From Paenibacillus sp. FSL R5-0345 (GTDB lineage: Bacteria > Bacillota > Bacilli > Paenibacillales > Paenibacillaceae): DNA of 64,000 nucleotides. Position 1 is the first letter of the stretch, and every line of letters begins with the position of its first letter. Position numbers and translations under genes: made by a program. Below, one piece after another: positions 16,179 to 23,657 of this stretch. Location of the stretch: the NCBI RefSeq assembly GCF_000758585.1, contig NZ_CP009281.1:3224001-3288000 (forward strand), read 5' to 3'. The notes under the pieces were generated by a model. That model saw only the letters and a program-made list of their open reading frames with translations. It was not told the DNA's origin and ran no database searches.

Positions 16179-16763
16179 CTAGTCGTAGATAAAATGCTCC
16201 ACCACAGCCACAGTCTTCGTTATGTCAGGATTAGAATTGTCGATCACCTTCACATTAGAACTTGGAAGCGGCCACTTCACACTACGATTTCCAAATGATT
16301 TGCGAAATTCATCCCAATGCTGGAACTTCCATTCATCTAATGGTGATTGTCTATCTTGAATTCGTCTCCGGTACAATTCCTCATTGGCTAATTCGACCAA
16401 CACAACCTTCACCTCAACATCTTGCAGAGAACGTCCGATTCGAGATAATTCACTGCTGATCCAGTCAGGGTTGGCAGCCTCTTGAGTAAAGGGTCCAACC
16501 ACAAATGCATCCACATCTAGACCAATATTATCTAGCGCCGCGTCCATCGTAATCCGGTAACCCAAATCTCGGCATAAGCGTTTGTACTCGGCAGAGTCTC
16601 TGTCCGATGGGTCTAATCCGTGTAAGGTCATGATCGCGTCAGCCGCTGGCCGTAAAAGAATATCCATATCAAAAAATGGGACTTTACGCGCTGAAGCGAT
16701 CGCTTTAGCTAATGTCGTTTTGCCTGCCCCGGCGGGTCCCAGAAAAAATACAAGTTTGTTCAT
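16179..16763 (-). CDS. P-loop kinase-like ATPase
   Basis: A 194-residue soluble protein. Walker A is FLGPAGAGKTTLAKA, followed by FFDMDILLRPAADA, where DxD sits as in shikimate or adenylylsulfate kinase-type folds. An ELANEELYRRRIQDR stretch may form the lid arginines. It matches the AAA_33 type of small-molecule or zeta-toxin-like kinases. No antitoxin partner is next to it, so a toxin role is unlikely. The substrate is not identifiable. It is convergent with the acyltransferase gene and divergent from the ABC-F gene. Confidence 0.78.
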   Translation of the reverse strand: MNKLVFFLGPAGAGKTTLAKAIASARKVPFFDMDILLRPAADAIMTLHGLDPSDRDSAEYKRLCRDLGYRITMDAALDNIGLDVDAFVVGPFTQEAANPDWISSELSRIGRSLQDVEVKVVLVELANEELYRRRIQDRQSPLDEWKFQHWDEFRKSFGNRSVKWPLPSSNVKVIDNSNPDITKTVAVVEHFIYD

Positions 16764-16899
16764 TACTGACTCTCCTTAGAACATCAATTCAACGTTATTG
16801 TCTAGCTCTGAATACTATCATATAGAAGATGGTGAGCAATCGCCAGCGCAAAATCGTCATCTGACAGATCGGATCTGAGAACATTTTTTTGCTTCTCCA

Positions 16900-16928
16900 T
16901 TGAGTTTTTGTGTAATCCTGCTTATAAT
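16900..16928 (+). promoter_or_regulatory. Promoter for the ABC-F gene
   Basis: TTGAGT (16900-16905) and TATAAT (16923-16928) are spaced by 17 nt and lie 33 nt upstream of the ATG at 16962. Confidence 0.8.
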
Positions 16929-16961
16929 ATAGCGAGAAAAATAAGAAAAAGGTGTCCATAA

Positions 16962-18518
16962 ATGAGCATATTAAATGTAGAAGGATTAAGTCATGGCTTT
17001 GGAGATCGTGCGATCTTCAAGGATGTTTCATTCCGTCTTCTAAAAGGCGAGCATATCGGATTATTCGGCGCTAACGGCGAAGGTAAATCCACTTTTATGA
17101 ATATTGTTACAGGCAAGCTACAGCCAGATGAAGGTAAAGTGGAATGGTCCAAACGGGTGCGTGTTGGCTACCTTGATCAGCATGCAGTGTTGACCAAAGG
17201 CATGACCATTCAAGATGTACTCAGAGGCGCTTTTCAATACCTCTTTGATCTTGAGCAAGAGATGAATGATATGTACGGCAGAATGGGTGACGTGTCGCCT
17301 GAAGAGCTGGAAAAGCTGCTTGAAGAAGTGGGTACGATTCAAGATACACTTACAAACCAAGATTTCTACATGATCGATGCGAAGATTCAAGAAACAGCGC
17401 GCGGTCTAGGAATCACAGATATTGGATTGGATCGTGACGTAGCTGATCTTAGTGGTGGCCAGCGTACCAAAATCCTGCTTGCGAAGCTGTTGCTTGAAAA
17501 ACCAGATATTTTGCTCCTAGATGAGCCTACGAACTATCTGGATGAGCAGCATATTGAATGGCTGAGACGTTATCTGCAAGAGTATGATAATGCATTTATT
17601 CTGATCTCACATGATATGCCTTTCTTGAACAGCGTTATCAACCTGATCTACCATATGGAAAATCAAAAGCTAACCCGTTATGTGGGTGATTATGAGCAAT
17701 TCCAACAGGTCTACGAAATGAGAAAGCAACAGCTTGAATCTGCTTATAACCGTCAGAAACAAGAAATTGCAGAGCTGAAAGACTTCGTTGCGCGTAACAA
17801 AGCCAGCGTTGCTACTCGTAACATGGCGATGTCCAGACAGAAGAAGCTCGACAAGATGGAAATTATCGAGATTGCAAAAGAGAAGCCAAAACCACAGTTT
17901 AACTTTAAAGAAGGGAAAACTGCGGGCAAGATGATTTTCGAAGCTAAAGAATTGGTTATCGGATATGACACACCGTTGTCCAGACCCCTGAATTTGTTGA
18001 TGGAGCGTGGACAAAAAATCGCGTTGGTCGGTGCGAACGGGATCGGTAAAACCACCTTGCTTCGCAGCATCTTAGGCGAAATCCAAGCATTGTCAGGTTC
18101 GGTAGAACGTGGATACCATCAAGAGATTGGATACTTTGAGCAAGAAATGAAAGAAGGCAATTACAAGACTTGTATCGAGGAGATCTGGGATACATTCCCA
18201 TCCCTGTCACAGTTCGAAGTACGTGCTGCCCTTGCCAAATGCGGACTTACTACGAAACATATCGAAAGTAAGATTGCAGTTCTAAGTGGTGGAGAAAAAG
18301 CAAAAGTGCGTCTATGTAAGCTCATCAACAGTGAGACTAACATTATCGTACTGGATGAGCCGACAAACCACTTGGATATCGATGCTAAAGATGAGCTGAA
18401 ACGCGCGCTGAAAGCATACAAAGGAAGCATTCTCATGATCTCTCACGAACCGGATTTTTATCAAGACATCGTGACCGATATCTGGAATTGCGAAGATTGG
18501 ACAACAAAAGTATTCTAA
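16962..18518 (+). CDS. ABC-F type ATPase, YfmM/YkpA-like
   Basis: A 518-residue protein with two ABC nucleotide-binding domains and no membrane segment. Domain 1: Walker A GANGEGKST, signature LSGGQRTK, Walker B ILLLDEPTNYLD. A charged interdomain linker (about 245-310) is followed by domain 2: Walker A GANGIGKTT, signature LSGGEKAK, Walker B IIVLDEPTNHLD. This is the ABC-F plan of ribosome-associated translation factors. The length and first residues fit the B. subtilis YfmM/YkpA branch rather than the antibiotic-resistance branch, so a housekeeping ribosome function is more likely. Monocistronic with a clear promoter and terminator. Confidence 0.92.
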   Translation: MSILNVEGLSHGFGDRAIFKDVSFRLLKGEHIGLFGANGEGKSTFMNIVTGKLQPDEGKVEWSKRVRVGYLDQHAVLTKGMTIQDVLRGAFQYLFDLEQEMNDMYGRMGDVSPEELEKLLEEVGTIQDTLTNQDFYMIDAKIQETARGLGITDIGLDRDVADLSGGQRTKILLAKLLLEKPDILLLDEPTNYLDEQHIEWLRRYLQEYDNAFILISHDMPFLNSVINLIYHMENQKLTRYVGDYEQFQQVYEMRKQQLESAYNRQKQEIAELKDFVARNKASVATRNMAMSRQKKLDKMEIIEIAKEKPKPQFNFKEGKTAGKMIFEAKELVIGYDTPLSRPLNLLMERGQKIALVGANGIGKTTLLRSILGEIQALSGSVERGYHQEIGYFEQEMKEGNYKTCIEEIWDTFPSLSQFEVRAALAKCGLTTKHIESKIAVLSGGEKAKVRLCKLINSETNIIVLDEPTNHLDIDAKDELKRALKAYKGSILMISHEPDFYQDIVTDIWNCEDWTTKVF

Positions 18519-18538
18519 TAAGCAATGTTTTATTGAAC

Positions 18539-18588
18539 AAGCCTATGAGGTGTTAACGAATCAGTTACGCTTTGTAGGCTTTTTTTTA
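18539..18588 (+). terminator. Terminator after the ABC-F gene
   Basis: The stem AAGCCTA...TAGGCTT has an interrupted inner part and is followed by eight T residues. It overlaps the extended upstream frame of the next gene, which supports that gene's later start. Confidence 0.8.
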
Positions 18589-18609
18589 CGGATCGTGAGG
18601 AGGATCTAT

Positions 18610-19719
18610 GTGTTAGAGAATAAAATGGATCAGCTTAACATTTGTGTTCAACGATTTTTTGGAGAACAAAGAGTAGAATTAATCAGTTTCTCTTGCGAAG
18701 ATTTAAATTATCAAACGCCTAACTTTACTACATCAGGTATCTTTTCTATTCACGGTCTGGCAATAGTTAATCAAGAGCAGGTTCCATGGTCAATCATATT
18801 AAAAATCATCAAGTCGGATAGTGTAGAAAAAGAGGATCCAGCCCATCACAATTACTGGCGCCGCGAAGCGCTAGTCTTTGAATCTAAGATTCTGGATGAG
18901 CTTCCCGGCTCTATCCAAGCCCCAAAGTGTTATCTTGTTGAAGAGCAAGCAGAAGGGACCATATGGTTATGGTTGGAGCGAATAGACGGGGAATATGCAC
19001 GTACGGAGCAGCAGTTTGATTTTATCGCTGAGCGGTTAGGTCAATTCAATGGAGCTTATCTTACCGGAAAGAAAATACCTGATGAGGATTGGATATGCAG
19101 GGGCTGGCTAAAATCGTGGACTACATCTAGTAGAATGTATGCGCCTAATCTGGATACTTACATAAATCATTTACACAGAGATAAAGCGCTAAACATTTGG
19201 ACATGGTTCAACAGCTTTACTAATCAGATAGAAAGTAACTTGAATGCTCTCAATAGCTTGCCGCGAGTACTTGCCCATCAGGACCTCAGTCAGATGAATA
19301 TGCTGCTGAATCAGGGTGAAATGGAAGAGAAACGTTTAGTTCTGATTGACTGGCAATTCATGAGCATATCCGGCATTGGTGAAGACCTTGGCAAAATGTT
19401 TGGCGTAAATATGAGCTTAGGAGTCATTCCTGTTCACCGTTACGAGGAATACAAAGAGTCCTTGTTCCATGCCTACATCAAAGGATTAAAGGATACGGGC
19501 TGGTATGGGGATGAGCGTCTTGCTCGATATGGCTACTGTTTAAGCACTGCTTTACGTAGTATCTGGGAAGTACCTCAATACATTTCTCTGAATGCTCAGC
19601 TACAATCTGACCCGTTAAACACTAGTCTTCAGGAGCGGGTTATTCGTTTGGAGCAAATTATTATTATTCATCAAAAAATGGCGCTAGAAGCTGACGCATT
19701 AAAATTATGTATAACATAG
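18610..19719 (+). CDS. APH-family phosphotransferase
   Basis: A 369-residue kinase-fold protein. The catalytic loop is LAHQDLSQMNMLL (HxD..N) and the metal site is VLIDWQFMSI. A tryptophan- and tyrosine-rich C-terminal lobe follows (GLKDTGWYGDERLARYGYC). It belongs to the aminoglycoside phosphotransferase/EcKinase-like group; the substrate is unknown and resistance cannot be claimed. The GTG at 18610 is chosen because AGGAGGA (18598-18604) is 5 nt upstream and the frame before it lies in the preceding terminator; ATG 18625 is the alternative. It is convergent with the RNase J gene. Confidence 0.82.
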   Translation: MLENKMDQLNICVQRFFGEQRVELISFSCEDLNYQTPNFTTSGIFSIHGLAIVNQEQVPWSIILKIIKSDSVEKEDPAHHNYWRREALVFESKILDELPGSIQAPKCYLVEEQAEGTIWLWLERIDGEYARTEQQFDFIAERLGQFNGAYLTGKKIPDEDWICRGWLKSWTTSSRMYAPNLDTYINHLHRDKALNIWTWFNSFTNQIESNLNALNSLPRVLAHQDLSQMNMLLNQGEMEEKRLVLIDWQFMSISGIGEDLGKMFGVNMSLGVIPVHRYEEYKESLFHAYIKGLKDTGWYGDERLARYGYCLSTALRSIWEVPQYISLNAQLQSDPLNTSLQERVIRLEQIIIIHQKMALEADALKLCIT

Positions 19720-19748
19720 TTAACTTTATTTCTCACCAGATATAAAAA

Positions 19749-19776
19749 AAGAGCCCATTCTACATGAGCTCCTTTT
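19749..19776. terminator. Bidirectional terminator between phosphotransferase and RNase J genes
   Basis: The arms GAGCCCAT (19751-19758) and ATGAGCTC (19764-19771) are flanked by an A run on the left and a T run on the right, so it can act on both strands. Confidence 0.8.
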
Positions 19777-19778
19777 TG

Positions 19779-21446
19779 CTACACCTCAATAATGATGGGG
19801 AGAATCATCGGACGTCGTTTCGTTTTTTCGTACAGGAATCTACTCAGGGTCTCCTTAATAGTCTGTTTGATGATATTCCATTGCCCTAGATCAGGCTCAC
19901 TCATCTTTTGAAGGGTAGAAGTTACAAGCTGGTTAATTTCCTCCATTAAAGATTCTGAGTTTCGGACATAGATGAACCCTCTGGAGATAGTATCCGGTTC
20001 GTTTAATAGACGTCCATCTGTTTGACTTAGAGTAATTACTGTAATCAAAATCCCGTCTGCCGATAGCTGGCGACGATCACGAAGCACGACATTCCCGATA
20101 TCCCCAATGCCAAGGCCATCCACTAGGATCTGTCCAGCAGTCACTTTGCCCGATTGACGGACAACACCTGACGAAGACTCGACGAGGTCACCATTCTTTA
20201 GAATAAAGATATTATCGGGGTTAACACCAACTGCCTCCGCCAACAAGCTGTGATGATGAAGCATACGGTATTCACCATGAATCGGTATGAAATATTCAGG
20301 TTTCATTAAGGTTAACATTAATTTAAGCTCTTCTTGGCTTGCATGCCCAGACACGTGAAGCTCGCTGCGTGATCCATAGATGACTTTAGCACCAAGTACA
20401 TATAAATTATCGACAATTCTAGATACATTGCGTTCATTCCCGGGAATGGGATTAGCTGCAATCAGAACAGTATCTCCAGCCTGGATTTCCATCTGCCTAT
20501 GACTTGCATTAGCCAGTCGCGATAACGCGGCCATGGGCTCACCTTGACTGCCTGTACATAATACAGTTACTTGCTCCGGGGGGAGTTTGGCAGCTTCTGT
20601 AGGCTCAATCAGCATGTTATCGGGAATGCTCAGGTATCCGAGTTCTTGGGCAACCCGGACCACATTCACCATACTTCTGCCAAGTAAGGTTAATCTACGG
20701 TCTGTTAGATGAGCAGCCTCAATGATCTGTTGTAGACGGTGTACATTTGAAGCAAAGGTAGAGACAAAAATTCTGCGATCTGCTTTCATGAATGCTTCTT
20801 CTATATGAGCGCCTACGAGCTTCTCGGAGGGAGTGAAACCCGGGCGTTCTGCATTGGTACTCTCAGATAGAAGAAATCTTACACCGTTCTTCCCGATGTC
20901 GGCCATTTTATGTATATCGGGATACTGCTTATTCACAGGGGTCATGTCAAATTTGAAATCCCCTGTATGAACAACGGTCCCTTCTGGGGTATCGAACACA
21001 ACACCAAGGCAATCCGGAATACTATGATTGGTATTAAAAAACGTTATAGTAAACGCACCTAGCTTTAAAGTGGAGTCAGAATCAATGACATGAAGCTTGG
21101 TTTGACGTAATAATCCATGTTCCCTCAGTTTATTTTCAATTAGGCCTAAGGTTAACCGGGATGCATAAATCGGAAGATTTAATTGTTTGAGCAGATACGG
21201 AATTCCTCCAATATGATCCTCATGTCCATGTGTAACTACTAATGCTCGAACCTTATCAAGATTGCTTAATAAATACGTAACATCAGGAATAATGAGGTCA
21301 ATTCCCAGTAGACTCTCGTCCGGAAATTTAGAGCCGCAATCAATGACAACAATATCATCAGCATATTGCAGCAAATACATATTCTTACCAATTTCATTCA
21401 CACCGCCTAATGCTGCTATCCAGAGCTGCTTTGCTGACGCTTTCAT
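19779..21446 (-). CDS. Ribonuclease J family protein
   Basis: A 555-residue metallo-beta-lactamase/beta-CASP ribonuclease combining 5'-3' exonuclease and endonuclease activity in RNA decay. The metal motif is VVTHGHEDHIGG, followed by VHTGDFKFD and the beta-CASP stretch STNAERPGFTPSE; SELHVSGHAS and IPIHGEYRMLHHH supply the later His residues. The start is ATG 21446, preceded by AAGGGAGGGA; the upstream ATG would add 26 residues not typical of the family. Bacillales usually encode two RNase J proteins; whether this is RnjA, RnjB or a third copy cannot be decided here. It is monocistronic and divergent from a GNAT gene. Confidence 0.93.
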   Translation of the reverse strand: MKASAKQLWIAALGGVNEIGKNMYLLQYADDIVVIDCGSKFPDESLLGIDLIIPDVTYLLSNLDKVRALVVTHGHEDHIGGIPYLLKQLNLPIYASRLTLGLIENKLREHGLLRQTKLHVIDSDSTLKLGAFTITFFNTNHSIPDCLGVVFDTPEGTVVHTGDFKFDMTPVNKQYPDIHKMADIGKNGVRFLLSESTNAERPGFTPSEKLVGAHIEEAFMKADRRIFVSTFASNVHRLQQIIEAAHLTDRRLTLLGRSMVNVVRVAQELGYLSIPDNMLIEPTEAAKLPPEQVTVLCTGSQGEPMAALSRLANASHRQMEIQAGDTVLIAANPIPGNERNVSRIVDNLYVLGAKVIYGSRSELHVSGHASQEELKLMLTLMKPEYFIPIHGEYRMLHHHSLLAEAVGVNPDNIFILKNGDLVESSSGVVRQSGKVTAGQILVDGLGIGDIGNVVLRDRRQLSADGILITVITLSQTDGRLLNEPDTISRGFIYVRNSESLMEEINQLVTSTLQKMSEPDLGQWNIIKQTIKETLSRFLYEKTKRRPMILPIIIEV

Positions 21447-21560
21447 TAAAGTCCCTCCCTTAATAAATTCACCTATATTATGTATGAAACCCCTTATAAT
21501 TATCCTTTCATTTAAGTGGTACAATAGATTGATACTCGAAGGTTAGGGGACCGATTAATC

Positions 21561-22040
21561 ATGAACATCAGACGAATACAAATGAAGGATAATTATGCTA
21601 TCGAACTAATTATTAGGGAGTGCCTAATGGAGTTCGGAGGGAATAGAGCAGGTTTAGCGTGGGAAGATGACAGCTTGCATCATTTATATCAGTACTATAC
21701 TAATGATGAGAATCGAGCATACTGGATTGTTGAGGAGGAAGGAACTGTGTTAGGAGGTTGCGGAATTGCACCTTTCGGGAAGGAAGAGGACATATGTGAA
21801 TTACAAAAAATGTATTTAACTTCTACTACTAGAGGTACTGGAGTAGCCACCGAACTATTGAATATCGCACTGGATTTTGCCAAACTTCATTACAACAAAT
21901 GTTATCTGGAGACGTTGCAGAATATGCAGGGAGCTAACCGCTTTTATACAAAAAGCGGATTTGAACGTATAAACGAGCCACTTGCAGGTTCGGAGCATTT
22001 TGCTTGTGATGCTTGGTATATAAAAGACTTAACTCGATAG
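21561..22040 (+). CDS. GNAT family N-acetyltransferase
   Basis: A 159-residue GNAT protein. The strand LQKMYLTSTTRGTGVATELL carries the acetyl-CoA binding RGTGVA loop. A C-terminal NKCYLETLQNMQGANRFYTKSGF motif is typical of the MarR-associated/YhhY-like GNAT branch (LET...A..FY...GF). The acceptor may be an amino acid or small amine; unknown. AGGGGAC precedes the ATG. A compact terminator follows. Confidence 0.85.
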   Translation: MNIRRIQMKDNYAIELIIRECLMEFGGNRAGLAWEDDSLHHLYQYYTNDENRAYWIVEEEGTVLGGCGIAPFGKEEDICELQKMYLTSTTRGTGVATELLNIALDFAKLHYNKCYLETLQNMQGANRFYTKSGFERINEPLAGSEHFACDAWYIKDLTR

Positions 22041-22054
22041 ATTAAAAAATGTGA

Positions 22055-22076
22055 GCCTGGATTACCGGGCTTTTTT
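22055..22076 (+). terminator. Terminator after the GNAT gene
   Basis: GCCTGG-ATTA-CCGGGC (one G-T pair) is followed by six T residues. Confidence 0.82.
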
Positions 22077-22098
22077 ATATGTTACTAGATATTTTTAT

Positions 22099-22128
22099 TT
22101 GACAACAAAACCGTCCAGACGGTATAGT
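22099..22128 (+). promoter_or_regulatory. Promoter with palindromic operator, TetR/SMR operon
   Basis: TTGACA (22099-22104) and TATAGT (22123-22128) with 18-nt spacing. The inverted repeat ACCGTC-CA-GACGGT (22110-22123) fills the spacer. A repressor bound there would block RNA polymerase. The first downstream gene encodes a TetR protein, so autorepression with induction by an efflux substrate is the simplest model. Confidence 0.8.
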
Positions 22129-22148
22129 AAATAGCAGAGGTGATTAAC

Positions 22149-22682
22149 GTGAACAGTAATTCTAAACGGAAAGCTATTCTTCTGGCTGCTTCCGCGGTTG
22201 TTAAAAATAATGGCGTGGAGAAGCTGACGCTTGAAGCTGTTGCTAAAGAGGCTGGTGTCAGTAAAGGCGGACTGCTGCACCATTTTCCAAATAAAGAGGC
22301 TTTGATCATGGGGATGGTGGAAGAGTTAACGAACGATTTTTTTACTAATGTTCAAGAAAGGGCAATGAGCGCAACCGTTGAGAAAGGAAAGTGGAGTCGG
22401 GCTTTTGCTGAAGCTATTGATGAAGATCTTAAAGAAGGCAAAGAGATCGGTACCGCACTTTCGGCTGCTCTTTTTACCAATCCGGATATTCTTAGTAAAT
22501 TTCAAAATCAATATGCAATGTGGCAAAAAAATATAGAGAACGACGGCATTGATCCTGTCCGTTCTACTATCGTTAGGTTGGCTGCAGACGGGTTATGGTA
22601 TTCTGAGATGTTCGGATTAGGTGTGTTAGAAGATGAATTACGGACTAAAGTCATTCAAGATTTAATAAATATGACGAAGTAA
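22149..22682 (+). CDS. TetR/AcrR repressor of the SMR operon (YvdT-like)
   Basis: A 177-residue regulator. N-terminal helix-turn-helix: RKAILLAASAVVKNNGVEKLTLEAVAKEAGVSKGGLLHHFPNKE in segments, with the GLLHHF variant of the recognition helix. The C-terminal helical domain would bind a cationic or hydrophobic inducer. The GTG at 22149 is selected because AGAGG is 8 nt upstream; the GTG at 22140 overlaps it. It is followed after 13 nt by two SMR genes, the same order as B. subtilis yvdT-yvdS-yvdR. The operator at 22110-22123 is its likely site. Confidence 0.88.
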   Translation: MNSNSKRKAILLAASAVVKNNGVEKLTLEAVAKEAGVSKGGLLHHFPNKEALIMGMVEELTNDFFTNVQERAMSATVEKGKWSRAFAEAIDEDLKEGKEIGTALSAALFTNPDILSKFQNQYAMWQKNIENDGIDPVRSTIVRLAADGLWYSEMFGLGVLEDELRTKVIQDLINMTK

Positions 22683-22695
22683 GGAGGCGCTAAAT

Positions 22696-23022
22696 TTGAA
22701 TTCATATGTATTATTGGCAACAGCGATTATCTTTGAGGTATTTGGCAGTTCAATGCTAAAAGTATCTAACGGGTTTAAAAAGCTATTACCTTCCATTGGA
22801 GTGATCCTTGGGATGGGTTTTGCCTTTTATAGTCTTTCTTTAGCACTTAAAACAATTCCATTAGGGACGGCTTATGCGATTTGGTCAGGGGTGGGTACAG
22901 CATTGACAGCCTTAATAGGTGTACTCATTTATAAAGAGAGCTTTAACCGTAAGAAGTTATTAGGTCTGCTGCTCATTATTGGTGGGGTAATTATTATGAA
23001 GCTCTCTGGTGGGGCTCATTAG
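22696..23022 (+). CDS. SMR family efflux protein, subunit 1
   Basis: A 108-residue small multidrug resistance protein with four membrane helices. The essential Glu in helix 1 is present (AIIFEVFGSSMLK), as is the helix-3 motif AYAIWSGVGTALTALIG. It pairs with the next SMR gene, so the working transporter is likely a heterodimer, as for YkkCD and EbrAB. TTG start, AAGGAGG 9 nt upstream. Substrates in the family are quaternary ammonium compounds, dyes or guanidinium. Confidence 0.92.
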   Translation: MNSYVLLATAIIFEVFGSSMLKVSNGFKKLLPSIGVILGMGFAFYSLSLALKTIPLGTAYAIWSGVGTALTALIGVLIYKESFNRKKLLGLLLIIGGVIIMKLSGGAH

Positions 23023-23039
23023 AATTTGGAGGCTGTAGC

Positions 23040-23387
23040 ATGAAAAGAAATGTTGGATATATAGCTCTAGGTATAGCGATTGCTAGCGAAGTCGTAGGCA
23101 CTACTATGCTGAAAATGTCGGAAGGATTCACGCAATTACTCCCATCAATAGGGGTTATTATTGGTTTTATAATCGCTTTTTATAGTTTATCTATAAGCCT
23201 TAGAGAATTACCGTTAAGCTTAGCATATGCGATCTGGTCGGGTGTAGGTACAGTTCTAACCGCACTTGTGGGTATGGTTGTATGGGGAGATCCATTTGGT
23301 ATTCTTACGTTTGCCGGAATAGTATTAATAGTAGGCGGGGTAGTATTATTAAACGCACCTTCTGCAGATCAAGAGAGAGCTCGTTAA
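23040..23387 (+). CDS. SMR family efflux protein, subunit 2
   Basis: A 115-residue SMR protein with four helices; the helix-1 Glu is in AIASEVVGTTMLK and the helix-3 motif is AYAIWSGVGTVLTALVG. It has a slightly longer N-terminus and a charged C-terminal tail (SADQERAR) absent from subunit 1. Such asymmetry is common in heterodimeric SMR pairs with opposite membrane orientation. TTGGAGG precedes the ATG. A terminator follows the stop codon. Confidence 0.92.
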   Translation: MKRNVGYIALGIAIASEVVGTTMLKMSEGFTQLLPSIGVIIGFIIAFYSLSISLRELPLSLAYAIWSGVGTVLTALVGMVVWGDPFGILTFAGIVLIVGGVVLLNAPSADQERAR

Positions 23388-23403
23388 ATCGGGCTCTTTT
23401 TTT
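23375..23403 (+). terminator. Terminator of the SMR operon
   Basis: AGAGCTCG-TTAAAT-CGGGCTCT with a following T run; the hairpin overlaps the stop codon region. Confidence 0.75.
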
Positions 23404-23508
23404 GTTTGAATAGATGTCATAGATTCCGTAAATCGCATAGTTTCGTAATAATGGTATCACTTACCTTTTCCGTAGAATTACATCTTATAGTTTGAGCTGC
23501 TATTTATC

Positions 23509-23591
23509 TATAATGAGTGTGTCTGAAAGTGGAGGGAGGGTGTGGTTCTTTTAAATGTGCTCTAAGGTGACTATATTTGTAAACGCTATCA
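23509..23591 (+). promoter_or_regulatory. Promoter -10 and cre (CcpA) site upstream of the GH87 gene
   Basis: In the 270-bp gap, TATAAT lies at 23509-23514 (no clear -35). TGTAAACGCTATCA at 23578-23591 matches the cre consensus TGWAANCGNTNWCA at every defined position. Placed between the promoter and the gene, it would act as a roadblock for catabolite repression of the secreted glucanase. Confidence 0.75.
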
Positions 23592-23657
23592 TTCGAGCAC
23601 TTTGATAGGTTCATTATTTAGAGAATCTAACACAATTGAGGAGGATTAAAAATTAAA

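Noticed and set aside
16179..16763. P-loop kinase as a zeta-type toxin
   Set aside because: No antitoxin gene is adjacent and toxin-specific motifs were not identified.
17670..18436. Several minus-strand frames of 84-114 codons
   Set aside because: They lie opposite the highly conserved ABC-F gene and overlap one another in different frames.
18610..19719. Phosphotransferase as an aminoglycoside resistance gene
   Set aside because: Only the general APH fold motifs are present; there is no resistance context.
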